Source: a virus. From it: DNA of 41,275 nt. Of the stretch, positions 8,888-17,109 are shown one piece after another; position 1 is the stretch's first letter; each line of letters starts with the position of its first letter. The stretch is from the IMG/VR virus record IMGVR_UViG_3300032163_000039, positions 1 to 41,275 of that record; one strand, 5' to 3'. Both the position numbers and the translations under genes were made by a program. The notes under the pieces are model-generated. The model made no database searches. It saw only the letters and a list, made by a program, of their open reading frames with translations, and was not told the DNA's origin.

Positions 8888-8909
8888 GCGCAGGCGTCCC
8901 CGCCTGCGC
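8888..8909. repeat. Dispersed palindrome after the tape-measure gene
   Basis: GCGCAGGCG-TCCC-CGCCTGCGC in the 39-bp spacer; a perfect nine-pair stem. Confidence 0.85.
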
Positions 8910-8912
8910 TCT

Positions 8913-11900
8913 TTAAGAAATCCACTCCCTCTGCACCTTTTTCAAGGCCGGGGCGATCTTGCCCCGCACCAGGCGCTCCCAGTCCAGGGCGCTGACGCTG
9001 CTGCCGTCCAGGGCATTGACATGGACGTGCACGTGCAGCTCCCGGCTTCCCTGCCCCTGGCCGGGCAGCCTCACCTTGCGGTAGTCCCCCCGGTTCAGGG
9101 CCTGAAAATTGGCCTCGCCCATCTCCGCCATCCGGCGCCGTTGCAGGATGCCCTCTCCCACCTGACCCACCACCAGCCGCTCATCCTCCCCCAGGATCAT
9201 GCCGCTGTGAGCCCGCTTGATAACCCCGCCCTGGTGGAACCAACTGCCGAAGTCCAGGACGGTGCCGAGAAAAGAAGACCCGCCCCCGCTGCCGGCACCC
9301 GAGCCCCCGCCACCCTGTATCCAGCCGCCAAACACCGCCCAGATATTATCTCTGAAATTATGGCCAATCTCCTCCAGGGACTGTTTGAATGACATGCCGC
9401 CCTTCTCGATGTTTTCACGGAAGACCGCCGCGGCGTCGCCCAGGATGTCGCCGGCGGTCTCCACCGACCCCTCCCAGCGGCTCCCGGCCTCGTTCACGAA
9501 GTCGGCCAGGTTCTCCAGCCCCTTGATTTCCACCCAGGTCGCGTAGAGATTGTCGGTCAAAATATTGTCCACTTCCTGGGCCTGGCCCACCCCCTTGAAC
9601 AGGGAGGCGTAGCTGCCGAAAGAGGCCTCGGTGCCCACCACCGTCGCGGCCAGTTTCCCCTGCTCTTGCTGGTTCAGGGTCCCGGTCAGCAGTGAGCCGC
9701 CGCCCTGGGAGACGCCCCCCACCACCAGGTTCGCCACCTGCATGGTCTGCACGGACATGGTGGCCAGCTCCCCGCCGACGGAACCCCCGGCCGTGCCGCC
9801 TTCCTTCTCGCCGCCCATCAGGGCCGCCAGGCCGCCGATCCCCAGGATGCCCGCCAGGGCCAGCATGGACCCGCCGCCGAACCCGCCGCCGCCGCCGCCA
9901 AAACCCAGACCGGCCCCGAAGCCCCCGGCTTCCCGGGCCGCCTGCAGGTCGCTCATGTTGCCCAGCATCGCCAACTCCTCAGCCGTGGACCCGCTGAAGC
10001 CGTAGCCATACTCCGGCGCCCCGAAGGAGCCCTTGAACATGTTCCCGAAGAAGCCTCCCATGCCGCCGAAGATGGAGCTGCCGATGCCGCCGAAGATGGA
10101 GCCCAGGCCCCCGGAGATCAGCCCCACCAAAGGCTGGATGATCAGGGATTCCAGGAGAGCATTGGAGAGACGCTTCAGGAAGTTGGTCATCACATCCGTG
10201 AACTTGCCGGTGCGCCAGATGATGATGTCGAAGAAACCCTTCATCAGGTCTTCCGTGGCCCAGGTGAACTCCCCGAAGACCTTGACCCCCTGCTTATAAT
10301 AGTTGGTGGATTCCTCGTAATATTTGAGGGCCGCCTGGCTCATGCCCAGGTAGAAGCCGCCCACCTGTTGCGCCATCGACTGGGCCAAGCCCACCGCGTC
10401 CCTGTAATAATTCCGGTCCAGGCCCTTGCGATAGCCGTCGATCTCGTCGTAGGCCTTCTCATGTTCCCGGACCAGTCCCTTGAGCCCGCCCCGGGGATCG
10501 AAAATCTGCTGCTTGCGGCTCTCCGCCGGCGTCACTCCCCCCCAGAAGCCCCAGCCTTCCGCGGCCGGGCCGTACTCGGCGGGGTGGCCGAAGACCGGGT
10601 AATCCTCCGCCCCAAACCAGCCGCCCCCGGACATCACGCGGAGCTTGGGCGGCGCCGCCCCGGGTTTCTCCTGCTGCTGGCGGTCGAAATCCAGGATATT
10701 CTGCTGCCGCCGCCGGATCTCCTCCAGGGCCTCGATGCCCTTATCCAGCTTCGCCTTGTCGCCGAACAGCAGGTCCCACAGGGAGAGGTTGCCGGAGGCG
10801 TAGGCGGTGAGGGAATCCAGCAGGGTCTTGATGCGGCCCAGCACCCCCAGGACCGCGACCATCGCCGCCGCGCCCTTCGCCCCCACCAGGAAGAAGGCCA
10901 CGATCCCCACTTCCTGGACCGGCTCCGGCAAGGCCCGATAACCTTTCACCGCCTCCCCCAGGAAGGTGAAGATGCTCTCTACGATGGGCTTGATGTCGCT
11001 GAGGGTCTTTTTGGTGATGTCCCAGGCCCCGGCCACCCGCTCCGCCAGCTCCGCCCGGCGTTGCTCCGCCCCTTCCCCGGTCAGGTAGAGCTCGTTGACC
11101 TGCTGCAGGTAGGTGATGATCTCTTTATAAACCTGTTTGAAGCCCGAACGGGCCAGGATATCAAAGGTGGTGCTGATGGTCTCTTTGGTGGACTCCCAGG
11201 TGACTTGAATGTCCTTGCTGGCGATCTTGGCCCCCTGGAACAGGCCCATGACTTTTTCCAGGAAACCGCCGAAGCCCTCCTTTTTCCAATCTTCCAGGAT
11301 GGCCTGGAACTGTTTCTGCACCTGCTTGCCTTCCGTGGCGGAGATCTGGCCCATCATCTTCAGGCGGTCGATCACCAGCTTGGCCAGGGTGTCGCTAATG
11401 CGGGCGTGGCCTTCCCAGAGGGCGTTGAGTTCCTGGAGCACTTGGCCTTCCTGCTTGATCCAGGGCACCAGCTGCTTGATCTTGTCCACCAGGAGGCCGA
11501 TGTTGTCGATTTCCCGCTTGCCGATGTCATGGCCCCGGGCCGTGGCCCACTCCATCACGGTGAGCATCTCCCGGGCGTTGGCGAAGTACTTGGCGGAGGC
11601 GATCATGGCGTATTCCACCAGCTCGCCGTACTTCACCTTCATGCGTTCATAATAAGCCTCCAGCTCCTCCTGGGAAGTCCCGGGCTTGAGGGCGTCGGTG
11701 GCCGCGGCCGACATGCGGATGATGGCCTTTTCGTAGTAATCGACGGAGTCCATCGCCTTTTCAAAAAGACCGTAGGAGCCGCGCACCGCGGCGTAGAGGC
11801 CCAGCATCTTGGCCTGGGCCATCGCCACGGATTGGCCCAGCTTGTCGTAGTTGGCCCCGGCCCGCTCCGCATCCATGCCGGACTGCTGGAGGCCCTTGCC

Positions 11901-12050
11901 GCCCTGGGCCGCGGCCTGGCCGGCTTTGCCCACGGACTGGCCGGTCTGCTCCGCCGCCGCCCCCAGCTGGCGGATCTGGCCGCTCACCGAGCTCAACACC
12001 GCGGTGCCGTCGTCTCTGACCCGTAAGGTGATCAGCAGCTCATTGGCCAT
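8913..12050 (-). CDS. Tail tape-measure protein
   Basis: A 1045-aa protein that would set tail length and be ejected with the DNA. The N-terminal 100 residues are Ala/Gln/Gly-rich helical repeats, typical of tape measures. A hydrophobic stretch at about 383-410 (VGIVAFFLVGAKGAAAMVAV) could cross a membrane. Gly-rich segments lie at about 650-760 (SSIFGGMGGFFG). The C-terminus has the FHQGGVIKRAHSG motif common near the end of such proteins. It follows the tail-assembly chaperone pair, with an 11-bp overlap with the frameshifted extension, the conserved order in long-tailed phages. If tail length scales as in other phages, the tail is longer than 100 nm; that is inference. Confidence 0.9.
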   Translation of the reverse strand: MANELLITLRVRDDGTAVLSSVSGQIRQLGAAAEQTGQSVGKAGQAAAQGGKGLQQSGMDAERAGANYDKLGQSVAMAQAKMLGLYAAVRGSYGLFEKAMDSVDYYEKAIIRMSAAATDALKPGTSQEELEAYYERMKVKYGELVEYAMIASAKYFANAREMLTVMEWATARGHDIGKREIDNIGLLVDKIKQLVPWIKQEGQVLQELNALWEGHARISDTLAKLVIDRLKMMGQISATEGKQVQKQFQAILEDWKKEGFGGFLEKVMGLFQGAKIASKDIQVTWESTKETISTTFDILARSGFKQVYKEIITYLQQVNELYLTGEGAEQRRAELAERVAGAWDITKKTLSDIKPIVESIFTFLGEAVKGYRALPEPVQEVGIVAFFLVGAKGAAAMVAVLGVLGRIKTLLDSLTAYASGNLSLWDLLFGDKAKLDKGIEALEEIRRRQQNILDFDRQQQEKPGAAPPKLRVMSGGGWFGAEDYPVFGHPAEYGPAAEGWGFWGGVTPAESRKQQIFDPRGGLKGLVREHEKAYDEIDGYRKGLDRNYYRDAVGLAQSMAQQVGGFYLGMSQAALKYYEESTNYYKQGVKVFGEFTWATEDLMKGFFDIIIWRTGKFTDVMTNFLKRLSNALLESLIIQPLVGLISGGLGSIFGGIGSSIFGGMGGFFGNMFKGSFGAPEYGYGFSGSTAEELAMLGNMSDLQAAREAGGFGAGLGFGGGGGGFGGGSMLALAGILGIGGLAALMGGEKEGGTAGGSVGGELATMSVQTMQVANLVVGGVSQGGGSLLTGTLNQQEQGKLAATVVGTEASFGSYASLFKGVGQAQEVDNILTDNLYATWVEIKGLENLADFVNEAGSRWEGSVETAGDILGDAAAVFRENIEKGGMSFKQSLEEIGHNFRDNIWAVFGGWIQGGGGSGAGSGGGSSFLGTVLDFGSWFHQGGVIKRAHSGMILGEDERLVVGQVGEGILQRRRMAEMGEANFQALNRGDYRKVRLPGQGQGSRELHVHVHVNALDGSSVSALDWERLVRGKIAPALKKVQREWIS

Positions 12051-12354
12051 CGGCGTCTGTCATCCTCTTGGCGTTTTCCCGGGCGATCTCGTGGATCAGG
12101 TTCAGTTTGTGTAACGTGCGGATCGGATGGTGCACCCCGAAACCGCGCAGCAGTTCCAACATATTCATCCCCAGGTCCCGGCCGAAGGGGGAGGCCAGGA
12201 TCTTGTAGATCTCCCAGGCCTGGTAATTGCCGGGCGCCAGGACCGGGCGGACGCAGCCGGTGCAATCGCAGGGCTTGCCGAATACCATCTCCTCCTGCCG
12301 GCACTGCTCGCAGGTCAGGCTGAAGGGGTCGGTGTAGTATTCGGCGTAGCGGAC
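12040..12354 (-). CDS. Tail-assembly chaperone extension made by -1 frameshift (GT-type)
   Basis: This frame has no convincing start of its own at its beginning; the first ATG is at 12288. It is open from the slippery heptamer onward and encodes about 104 residues (VRYAEYYTDPFSL at the N-terminus) with two Cys clusters (TCEQC and CDCTGC) that could bind zinc. Read through by -1 shifting from the upstream frame, it would give a fusion of about 259 aa, analogous to lambda gpGT, whose T part contacts the tail tube and whose G part coats the tape measure. The alternative is independent initiation at 12288 after GGAGGAG, giving 82 aa. Confidence 0.65.
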   Translation of the reverse strand, partial: VRYAEYYTDPFSLTCEQCRQEEMVFGKPCDCTGCVRPVLAPGNYQAWEIYKILASPFGRDLGMNMLELLRGFGVHHPIRTLHKLNLIHEIARENAKRMTDADGQ

Positions 12355-12818
12355 AAATTTTCTTTGTCTGCTTCCTCCTGCGCCCGTAATTTCTCATCCC
12401 ATTCCCGCACCGCCTGGTGGAGCCAGTTGAAAAATCCCGACGACTGGCTCAGGAGAAAGTCCCGGTTCTCCGCACAGTAGGCAAGCTCGGCTTCACCAAG
12501 TGGCGCAGGCGTCCCCGCCTGCGGGTCTTCGATTATGAGTTTGTGACCGGGAAAGAATACCACCAGGTGTTTCACCTTCAGGCCTTCCCAGTCCACCAGG
12601 GCATAGCGCATCAGCAGGTCGTGAAATTCCACCCAGTCGATGGTGAAACCGCCCTGGCCGTCCGGCTGGGAGGCTTTGGCCACCAGTTTGGTGCTCTCGG
12701 GGATGTCCGGCATCCGCAGCAGCACTTTCACGCCGGGGATGGCCGGGTACTCCACCCACCGGGGGGCGGTGAGGTCCTCCACCAGGTCGCTGATCTTGAG
12801 GATCTTTGACTGTTCCAT
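12315..12818 (-). CDS. Tail-assembly chaperone (gpG-like, zero-frame product)
   Basis: A 167-aa protein between the tail tube and tape-measure genes. The start has an AGGAGCG site. The N-terminal 130 residues look like a compact domain (VLLRMPDIPESTKLVAKAS, then FHDLLMRYALVDWEGL). The last 12 residues after the slippery site are a low-complexity Thr/Pro tail (ATPNTTPTPSA), as in other frameshift chaperones where the zero-frame end is dispensable. Residues PQAGTPAP are encoded by a dispersed palindrome that has entered the gene in frame. Likely role: coating the tape measure during tail assembly; it should be absent from mature virions. Confidence 0.7.
   Translation of the reverse strand: MEQSKILKISDLVEDLTAPRWVEYPAIPGVKVLLRMPDIPESTKLVAKASQPDGQGGFTIDWVEFHDLLMRYALVDWEGLKVKHLVVFFPGHKLIIEDPQAGTPAPLGEAELAYCAENRDFLLSQSSGFFNWLHQAVREWDEKLRAQEEADKENLSATPNTTPTPSA
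12354..12360 (-). promoter_or_regulatory. Slippery heptamer A_AAT_TTG for -1 ribosomal frameshifting
   Basis: On the minus strand AAATTTG lies in the zero frame of the chaperone gene as A AAT TTG, a perfect X_XXY_YYZ pattern. The -1 frame is open from here to 12040, while the zero frame ends 39 bases later. The position just before the tape measure is the classical place for programmed frameshifting in long-tailed phages. Usage is inferred. Confidence 0.7.
12504..12523. repeat. Dispersed palindrome, inside tail chaperone gene
   Basis: CGCAGGC-GTCCCC-GCCTGCG, read through in frame as QAGTPAP. Confidence 0.85.
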
Positions 12819-12825
12819 AACGCTC

Positions 12826-13752
12826 CTATGTGAGCAGAATGCTCCACTCATCATCGCCGGAGGCCATCTTCAGGCCGGCGGTGATATTGAAGGCCCGGAT
12901 GGATTTGCGGTCCGCCAGCTTCAGCTCCTCGATCTGGGCGTTGGGGGCGCTCACCGTGATGATGTTGCCGGCCGCCGAGCCGATGGTGAAACTCATGGCC
13001 GCGCCGGTGGAGAGGCGCCACAGGCCGAAAAAGTCCTTGGCGGCCACGGTCACCGCTTCCGGGTCGAACACCGCCTTGGGGTCGCGGTTGACGATCACGG
13101 CCGATTTGAAGCCGCTGGGAGCGCTGATGTCGTCCCGGAGCTCCACCTGGTTGCCCGACTGGATCTCCAGCTTGCCGATCTGTGCCCCATAGGTGTCATA
13201 GACAAACTGCGCCGCCAGAAAGACCGGCGGTTTCACCGCGCTGTAGTTCACCCCGACCAGCAGGGCCCCGTCCACCACCGAGAAGTCCGCCCCGGTGAAG
13301 GTGAAATTAAGGAGTCCCGGCTTGCCCTTGTCCAGCACCAGGCGCACATCGCCCCGGGCCCCCCAGATCTTCTTGATGATCCCGTCCATGTACAGGGCCA
13401 GGGTCATGGAGGGAATGGCGGCCGAGGCCGGTTGGTACTCCACGCTGGTGGCGGGCACGATGGTCTCGCTAAACCCGCAGGCCTTCATGAGCTTGCCCCA
13501 GGCCGGGGGGGTGCCGGCGGCGCCCGAGCCTGCCAGCTCGCAGGTGTAGGTTAACTTGGCCTGGCGCTCGCCGGGGAGCGATTCCAACGCCCCCATCGAT
13601 TCCCGGGCCGGGTCCCGCTTGTACCGGGCGATGTCCGGGTCCCCCGAGGGATCGAACACCAGGAAGGCGTCCGCTGCCAATAAAGTCTCGGCAGTGCCTT
13701 CCTCCGACTCAATCTTGGCCGCTATCTGGCTTCTGCGTTTGAGAATAGACAT
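12826..13752 (-). CDS. Major tail tube protein
   Basis: A 308-aa protein beginning MSILKRRSQIAAKIESEEGT, the usual opening of siphovirus tail tube proteins that mention early the source/target of the tube monomer. It has a regular beta composition and a central two-domain look (repeat of strand-rich segments LLNFTFTGADFSVVDGALLV). It sits directly before the frameshift chaperone and tape measure, the conserved position. No sheath gene lies beside it, which supports a non-contractile tail. The first ATG at 13752 follows the upstream gene after 4 bp. Confidence 0.75.
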   Translation of the reverse strand: MSILKRRSQIAAKIESEEGTAETLLAADAFLVFDPSGDPDIARYKRDPARESMGALESLPGERQAKLTYTCELAGSGAAGTPPAWGKLMKACGFSETIVPATSVEYQPASAAIPSMTLALYMDGIIKKIWGARGDVRLVLDKGKPGLLNFTFTGADFSVVDGALLVGVNYSAVKPPVFLAAQFVYDTYGAQIGKLEIQSGNQVELRDDISAPSGFKSAVIVNRDPKAVFDPEAVTVAAKDFFGLWRLSTGAAMSFTIGSAAGNIITVSAPNAQIEELKLADRKSIRAFNITAGLKMASGDDEWSILLT

Positions 13753-13756
13753 ATCT

Positions 13757-14077
13757 TTATTCCTCCAGTGGCGCAGGCGTCTGTGGCGCAGGCGTCCCCG
13801 CCTGCGGAACCTGCGGTCCTTTTAAATGAGCCCAATGAGGGGGAGGCAGCACCACGGTGGCGGCTTCCCGCACCAAGAAGGACTGCATGACGTCTTGTGG
13901 CACAGGCGTCTCGCCTGTGGAACTTGCGGTCCTTTTGCCCCGGCGCCGGGGCCCCTCATGCACCGTCCTGGCCTCCCGCACCAGGAAGGACATAACCTCC
14001 GGCCCGCCCCGGTCCACCTCATTCTCCGGGACCACCTGGCCGTTCCGGATGGTCTCTCCGGTTAATAGGGGGCTCAT
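13757..14077 (-). CDS. Small hypothetical protein with internal duplication and three palindromes
   Basis: A 106-aa frame whose start overlaps the upstream stop by ATGA. It contains the segment SFLVREA twice (about residues 30-36 and 66-72), separated by a translated palindrome (STGETPVP). Its tail is made of two further palindromes (QAGTPAPQTPAP). The remaining unique sequence is short. It lies just before the tail tube gene, so it may be a small structural or assembly protein, but the coding region has been heavily remodelled by repeats and may be partly degenerate. No family recognised. Confidence 0.5.
   Translation of the reverse strand: MSPLLTGETIRNGQVVPENEVDRGGPEVMSFLVREARTVHEGPRRRGKRTASSTGETPVPQDVMQSFLVREAATVVLPPPHWAHLKGPQVPQAGTPAPQTPAPLEE
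13770..13807. repeat. Dispersed palindrome, double copy
   Basis: A half unit GGCGCAGGCGTCTGT is followed directly by a full unit GCGCAGGCG-TCCC-CGCCTGCG. It lies in the 3' end of the small gene before the tail tube gene. Confidence 0.8.
13901..13919. repeat. Dispersed palindrome, TCT-loop variant
   Basis: CACAGGCG-TCT-CGCCTGTG, translated in frame as TGETPVP between two copies of the SFLVREA segment. Confidence 0.85.
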
Positions 14078-14574
14078 GCCGAGGTCCCCAAAATCCAGAT
14101 CATGTAATCGCAGGGTTCGCCGGCGTCATTGGCGATCTTTAGTTTGTCCCCGGTGTCCGCGGTCACGGTCCAGCCGGTGACCGGATTGTCCAGGGCCAGC
14201 TTGCCCTTGGGCCTCAGCACCACCGTGTGTGTCCCGGCCCCCAGAAAAACGAAGGGGTTGGCGTCGTTGCCGATGGTCAAAATCTTGGTGGCGCTCAGGT
14301 TCTGGATGACCAGGGCCCGCACCTTGGTGAAAGTGAGGGCGTTGCCGAAGGCGTCCACCAGGCTGCCGCCGGCCAGGTCCAGGCTCTCATTGGCCCCGCC
14401 CGCCAGAGTGCGCCGGTCGGGCCCGAAGACCAGGTCGCCCTGCTCGGACCCCGTCCCGGCGGCGAAATCCTGGCTCAAGGCCAGATTCGCCTCGTCGACA
14501 GGAGTCGTGTAATCCCGGGGTTGGGAATTGGTGTGGCGGATGACGATGCCCATGCGGGCGCTGTTCAATGACAT
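14074..14574 (-). CDS. Predicted virion structural protein
   Basis: A 166-aa protein starting at an ATG with a GGAGG site eight bases upstream. The sequence is beta-rich with a jelly-roll-like feel (ILTIGNDANPFVFLGAGTH) and no membrane segment or signal. Proteins with a segment like DAFGNALTFTKVRALVIQN occur in phage neck or tail regions and often describe a surface of unknown function. It is placed between the tail terminator-like gene and the tail tube. Role unproven; decoration or tail-surface protein are possibilities. Confidence 0.55.
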   Translation of the reverse strand: MSLNSARMGIVIRHTNSQPRDYTTPVDEANLALSQDFAAGTGSEQGDLVFGPDRRTLAGGANESLDLAGGSLVDAFGNALTFTKVRALVIQNLSATKILTIGNDANPFVFLGAGTHTVVLRPKGKLALDNPVTGWTVTADTGDKLKIANDAGEPCDYMIWILGTSA

Positions 14575-14629
14575 GACAAAACCTCCTCGTAGATGTGGTC
14601 CTTGATGTCCCGGGGCCTCTATTCTCTCC

Positions 14630-15076
14630 TCAGTCCTGGATCTCCCGCACCACCACCGACAACTGCAGCACGGCCACGTGGCATAGGATGCTCCCGAACA
14701 TGCGGGCCTCCACCGTCTCCACCTGCAGCGGCTCGGCCACCAGGCAGTTGCCCCCCAGGGTGTGGTCGAAGCGCACCGCCGCGTCGATGGCCTCAATCAG
14801 GTCCTGGAAGGTCTTCTCGCTGGCGTCCGTATCTTTCAGAGAGTAAATGCCGGTAATCTCGAAGGTGTGGGTTCGCTCCACCAGGGGCTCGGCCACCCAC
14901 TCCGCCGCCGTGGACCTGCGGGTGATGGCCCAGCCGTTGAGTTTGCCGTTCTTCTGGTAGTAGCTCAGCAGATCGGTCCAGTTGGCCGCCCAGCGCTCGT
15001 AGTCGTGCACCACGCCTATCCCGGCCACGCCGGAGAGCAGGGTCTTGAGATAGTCCCGGATGGCGTTCAGGCTCAT
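14630..15076 (-). CDS. Tail terminator / neck-type protein
   Basis: A 148-aa protein that begins MSLNAIRDYLKTLLSGVAGI, typical of small tail-completion proteins with an N-terminal helix, followed by strands (THTFEITGIYSLKD). Its start overlaps the stop of the HK97-gp10-like gene by ATGA, suggesting coupled translation in a neck module. In long-tailed phages the gene after gp10-like is usually the tail terminator that caps the tube, and this is the basis of the call. Confidence 0.6.
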   Translation of the reverse strand: MSLNAIRDYLKTLLSGVAGIGVVHDYERWAANWTDLLSYYQKNGKLNGWAITRRSTAAEWVAEPLVERTHTFEITGIYSLKDTDASEKTFQDLIEAIDAAVRFDHTLGGNCLVAEPLQVETVEARMFGSILCHVAVLQLSVVVREIQD

Positions 15077-15567
15077 GACAGGCGCTCCACAATGCGGTTC
15101 ACCACCCGCTCCCAAAGATTATTCCAGGCTCCGAGGCCGGCGAGGCGCTGTGTGGTCTTCTCCACGAATCTCCGCCCCTTGGTGCCCGGATGCTTCACCT
15201 TGCGCACTATCACCGTGCCTTTGCTTCCAAACCGCTCCGCGAAGGTGCCCCCACCGGGCAGGAAGGCCAGGGCCTTCTTGTGCCGGGGGGCGATCACGTG
15301 GGCCCGGCTGCCCTTCTCCACGATCTCCCCGTAGGACAGTGGGTTGGCGATGAGGGAGTGCAGCGCCGCCCCGAAGGGCGCCTTCTTAAACCAGGCCTTC
15401 CACAGGAGGCCGGTTTGGCCCACCGGGGTGGTCGCCACCACCGCGGTGAGGGCCATCTCCGTGGCCTCCACCCCGCCCCGGATCACTTCCTCCTGGTAGA
15501 TCCCCAGGGCCTGCGGGTCGGTGAGCAGCACCCCCCGGGCCGTAATCTCCGCCTTGATGCTGATCAT
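15073..15567 (-). CDS. HK97-gp10-like head-tail joining protein
   Basis: A 164-aa protein with the layout of the gp10 family: an N-terminal helix (EEVIRGGVEATEMALTAVVA), the motif TPVGQTGLLWKAWF, and then SYGEIVEKGSRAHVIAP, which matches the family pattern of a strand followed by the E.G...H.I.P signature. It joins head and tail during assembly. The start overlaps the upstream stop (TAATG) and its stop overlaps the downstream start, so the neck genes are translationally coupled. Confidence 0.75.
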   Translation of the reverse strand: MISIKAEITARGVLLTDPQALGIYQEEVIRGGVEATEMALTAVVATTPVGQTGLLWKAWFKKAPFGAALHSLIANPLSYGEIVEKGSRAHVIAPRHKKALAFLPGGGTFAERFGSKGTVIVRKVKHPGTKGRRFVEKTTQRLAGLGAWNNLWERVVNRIVERLS

Positions 15568-16514
15568 TACCGCAGTCTCCGGGGATGCGTCAGCCGGTCC
15601 GTGCCCCAGCCGGCGTTACTATCCCAATCACCGGAGACCGAGGCCGCGGCGAGCCCGCCGTCCTTGGCCGCCGGGGCGATATGGGCCTTGTACAGCCCCT
15701 CCAGCTCTTTGCCCCGCTTGGCGTACTCCCCGGACTTGGTCCCATAATTTACCGCGTCCGCGGCGATGGTGGGCTCGCTGGTCTGGGCGTATTTCCGGGC
15801 CAGGGCATGGCAGCACAAGGCCCCGGCCAGGTTCACCACCGCGTCCTGGTCCGCCGCCGGAATCGTGCTGGCGCTAGCGGTCACCTCGTGCGGCACGGTG
15901 ATGGTCAGCAGGATGGTCTCCCCCACTGCCGGCGAGCCGGTCAGGAAGCGCAATTTCTGGCCGGCGGCGGCCCGGTAAATCCGCCAATCGTTGTCATCAA
16001 GGATATTGGGCACCTGCTCCCCGGCCGGGTACTCCACCTGTTTGGCCACGGAGAAGCCTTCCACCCAGAGGCAGTTCTTGCCCAGGGCCAGGATTACGCC
16101 CGGGTCGGTGCCCGGATCGTAGGCCAGGGCAAAACCGCTGGTGTCCACCGGGATGGAGAAGGTGTTAGCGTCTATCCGGGTAATGAGGTGTGTCCCATTG
16201 AGGGCGAGCCACTCCGCCTGGGTGATGCCGCTCAATATGACCTGGCCGCCGCTGGATAAGCCGTGGCCGGCCCAGGTGACCACGCAGGCCGCCGCCTTGC
16301 TCAGGCCCTCAATGGCCTCGGCCGCGTATGCCGGCAGCTCGTAGTCGTAGCCGCCGTCGCCGGGGATCTCCGCCGCCACCTCCCGGGGCCGGTCCTGGGA
16401 GTAACGGGCCACCGCCTCCAGGATGAAGGCCTGGCGCTGACTATAGTCCAGGACCTCCACCCCGTCCTGGAGGACGATGACCAGCTTGCTGTCGAAGACG
16501 CTCAGTCCCGGCAT
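15567..16514 (-). CDS. Neck/connector-type protein with an inserted FCCH-like domain
   Basis: A 315-aa protein. The outer parts (residues 1-65 and about 160-315) belong together: the second begins LWVEGFSVAKQVEYPAGE and contains AADQDAVVNLAGALCCHALA, as in phage adaptor proteins. Between them, at about 68-152, is a domain with VTWAGHGLSSGGQVILSGIT and NTFSIPVDTSGF, matching my memory of the E1-FCCH-like domain seen in phage structural proteins. The same domain, nearly identical, ends the upstream gene. Role: probably part of the head-to-tail connector; the inserted domain may be surface exposed. Confidence 0.65.
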   Translation of the reverse strand: MPGLSVFDSKLVIVLQDGVEVLDYSQRQAFILEAVARYSQDRPREVAAEIPGDGGYDYELPAYAAEAIEGLSKAAACVVTWAGHGLSSGGQVILSGITQAEWLALNGTHLITRIDANTFSIPVDTSGFALAYDPGTDPGVILALGKNCLWVEGFSVAKQVEYPAGEQVPNILDDNDWRIYRAAAGQKLRFLTGSPAVGETILLTITVPHEVTASASTIPAADQDAVVNLAGALCCHALARKYAQTSEPTIAADAVNYGTKSGEYAKRGKELEGLYKAHIAPAAKDGGLAAASVSGDWDSNAGWGTDRLTHPRRLR

Positions 16515-16523
16515 GCCCGCCCC

Positions 16524-17081
16524 CTAAAAGAACAACGTGTAACTGATCTTGGCCAGGGCCAGGATTACGCCCGGGTCGGTGGCCGGATCATAGACCAGGG
16601 TGAAGCCGCTGGTGTTCACCGGGATGGAGAAAGTGTTAGCGTTTATCCAGGTGATGATGTGCGTCCCATTGAGGTCGAGCCACTGCGCCTGGGTGATGCC
16701 GCTCAATTTGACCCGGTCGCCGCTGTCCAGGCCGTGGGCGGTCCAGGTGACCACGCAGGCCGCCGCCTTGCTCAGGCCCTCGATGGCCGCCGGCGCGTTC
16801 ACGCAGCAGATGGCCCGAAACTGCCTTAGGCCCTGCTGGCCGCAGACCCAGAACTCGTCCCCATCGGTCCGGGGAACGCCGCTGGCCCCGGTGGGGGCGC
16901 CGCCGTCCTCCCGGTAGCGTATATTCACAACCTCCAGGTTGCACCTCGCCGCCTTGGCGAAGACGCCGTCTTTCAGGAGCTTGGCGCTGTCAAAGCCCAC
17001 GCCGCCCGCGGCGTCGTCCACCGCCAGCTCGCCGAACTCCTGGGGCTCGCAGCCCTGGAGGCTCAGGAAGACATTGCCCAT
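16524..17081 (-). CDS. Structural protein ending in an FCCH-like domain
   Basis: A 185-aa protein with an AAGGAG site before the ATG. The N-terminal 95 residues include a short Cys-containing segment (QFRAICCVNAPAA). Residues about 98-178 are a near copy of the domain inserted in the downstream gene (VTWTAHGLDSGDRVKLSGIT). The two copies are similar in DNA as well as protein, so the duplication or conversion looks recent. Position between capsid genes and connector genes suggests a virion role. No enzymatic motif seen. Confidence 0.6.
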   Translation of the reverse strand: MGNVFLSLQGCEPQEFGELAVDDAAGGVGFDSAKLLKDGVFAKAARCNLEVVNIRYREDGGAPTGASGVPRTDGDEFWVCGQQGLRQFRAICCVNAPAAIEGLSKAAACVVTWTAHGLDSGDRVKLSGITQAQWLDLNGTHIITWINANTFSIPVNTSGFTLVYDPATDPGVILALAKISYTLFF

Positions 17082-17109
17082 AATGGTCTCCTTGTAGCCT
17101 GCGAACCTT

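Noticed and set aside
10368-12026. 552-codon frame opposite the tape measure
   Set aside because: Antisense shadow; composition (Leu, Gly, His, Arg) reflects the complementary helical repeats.
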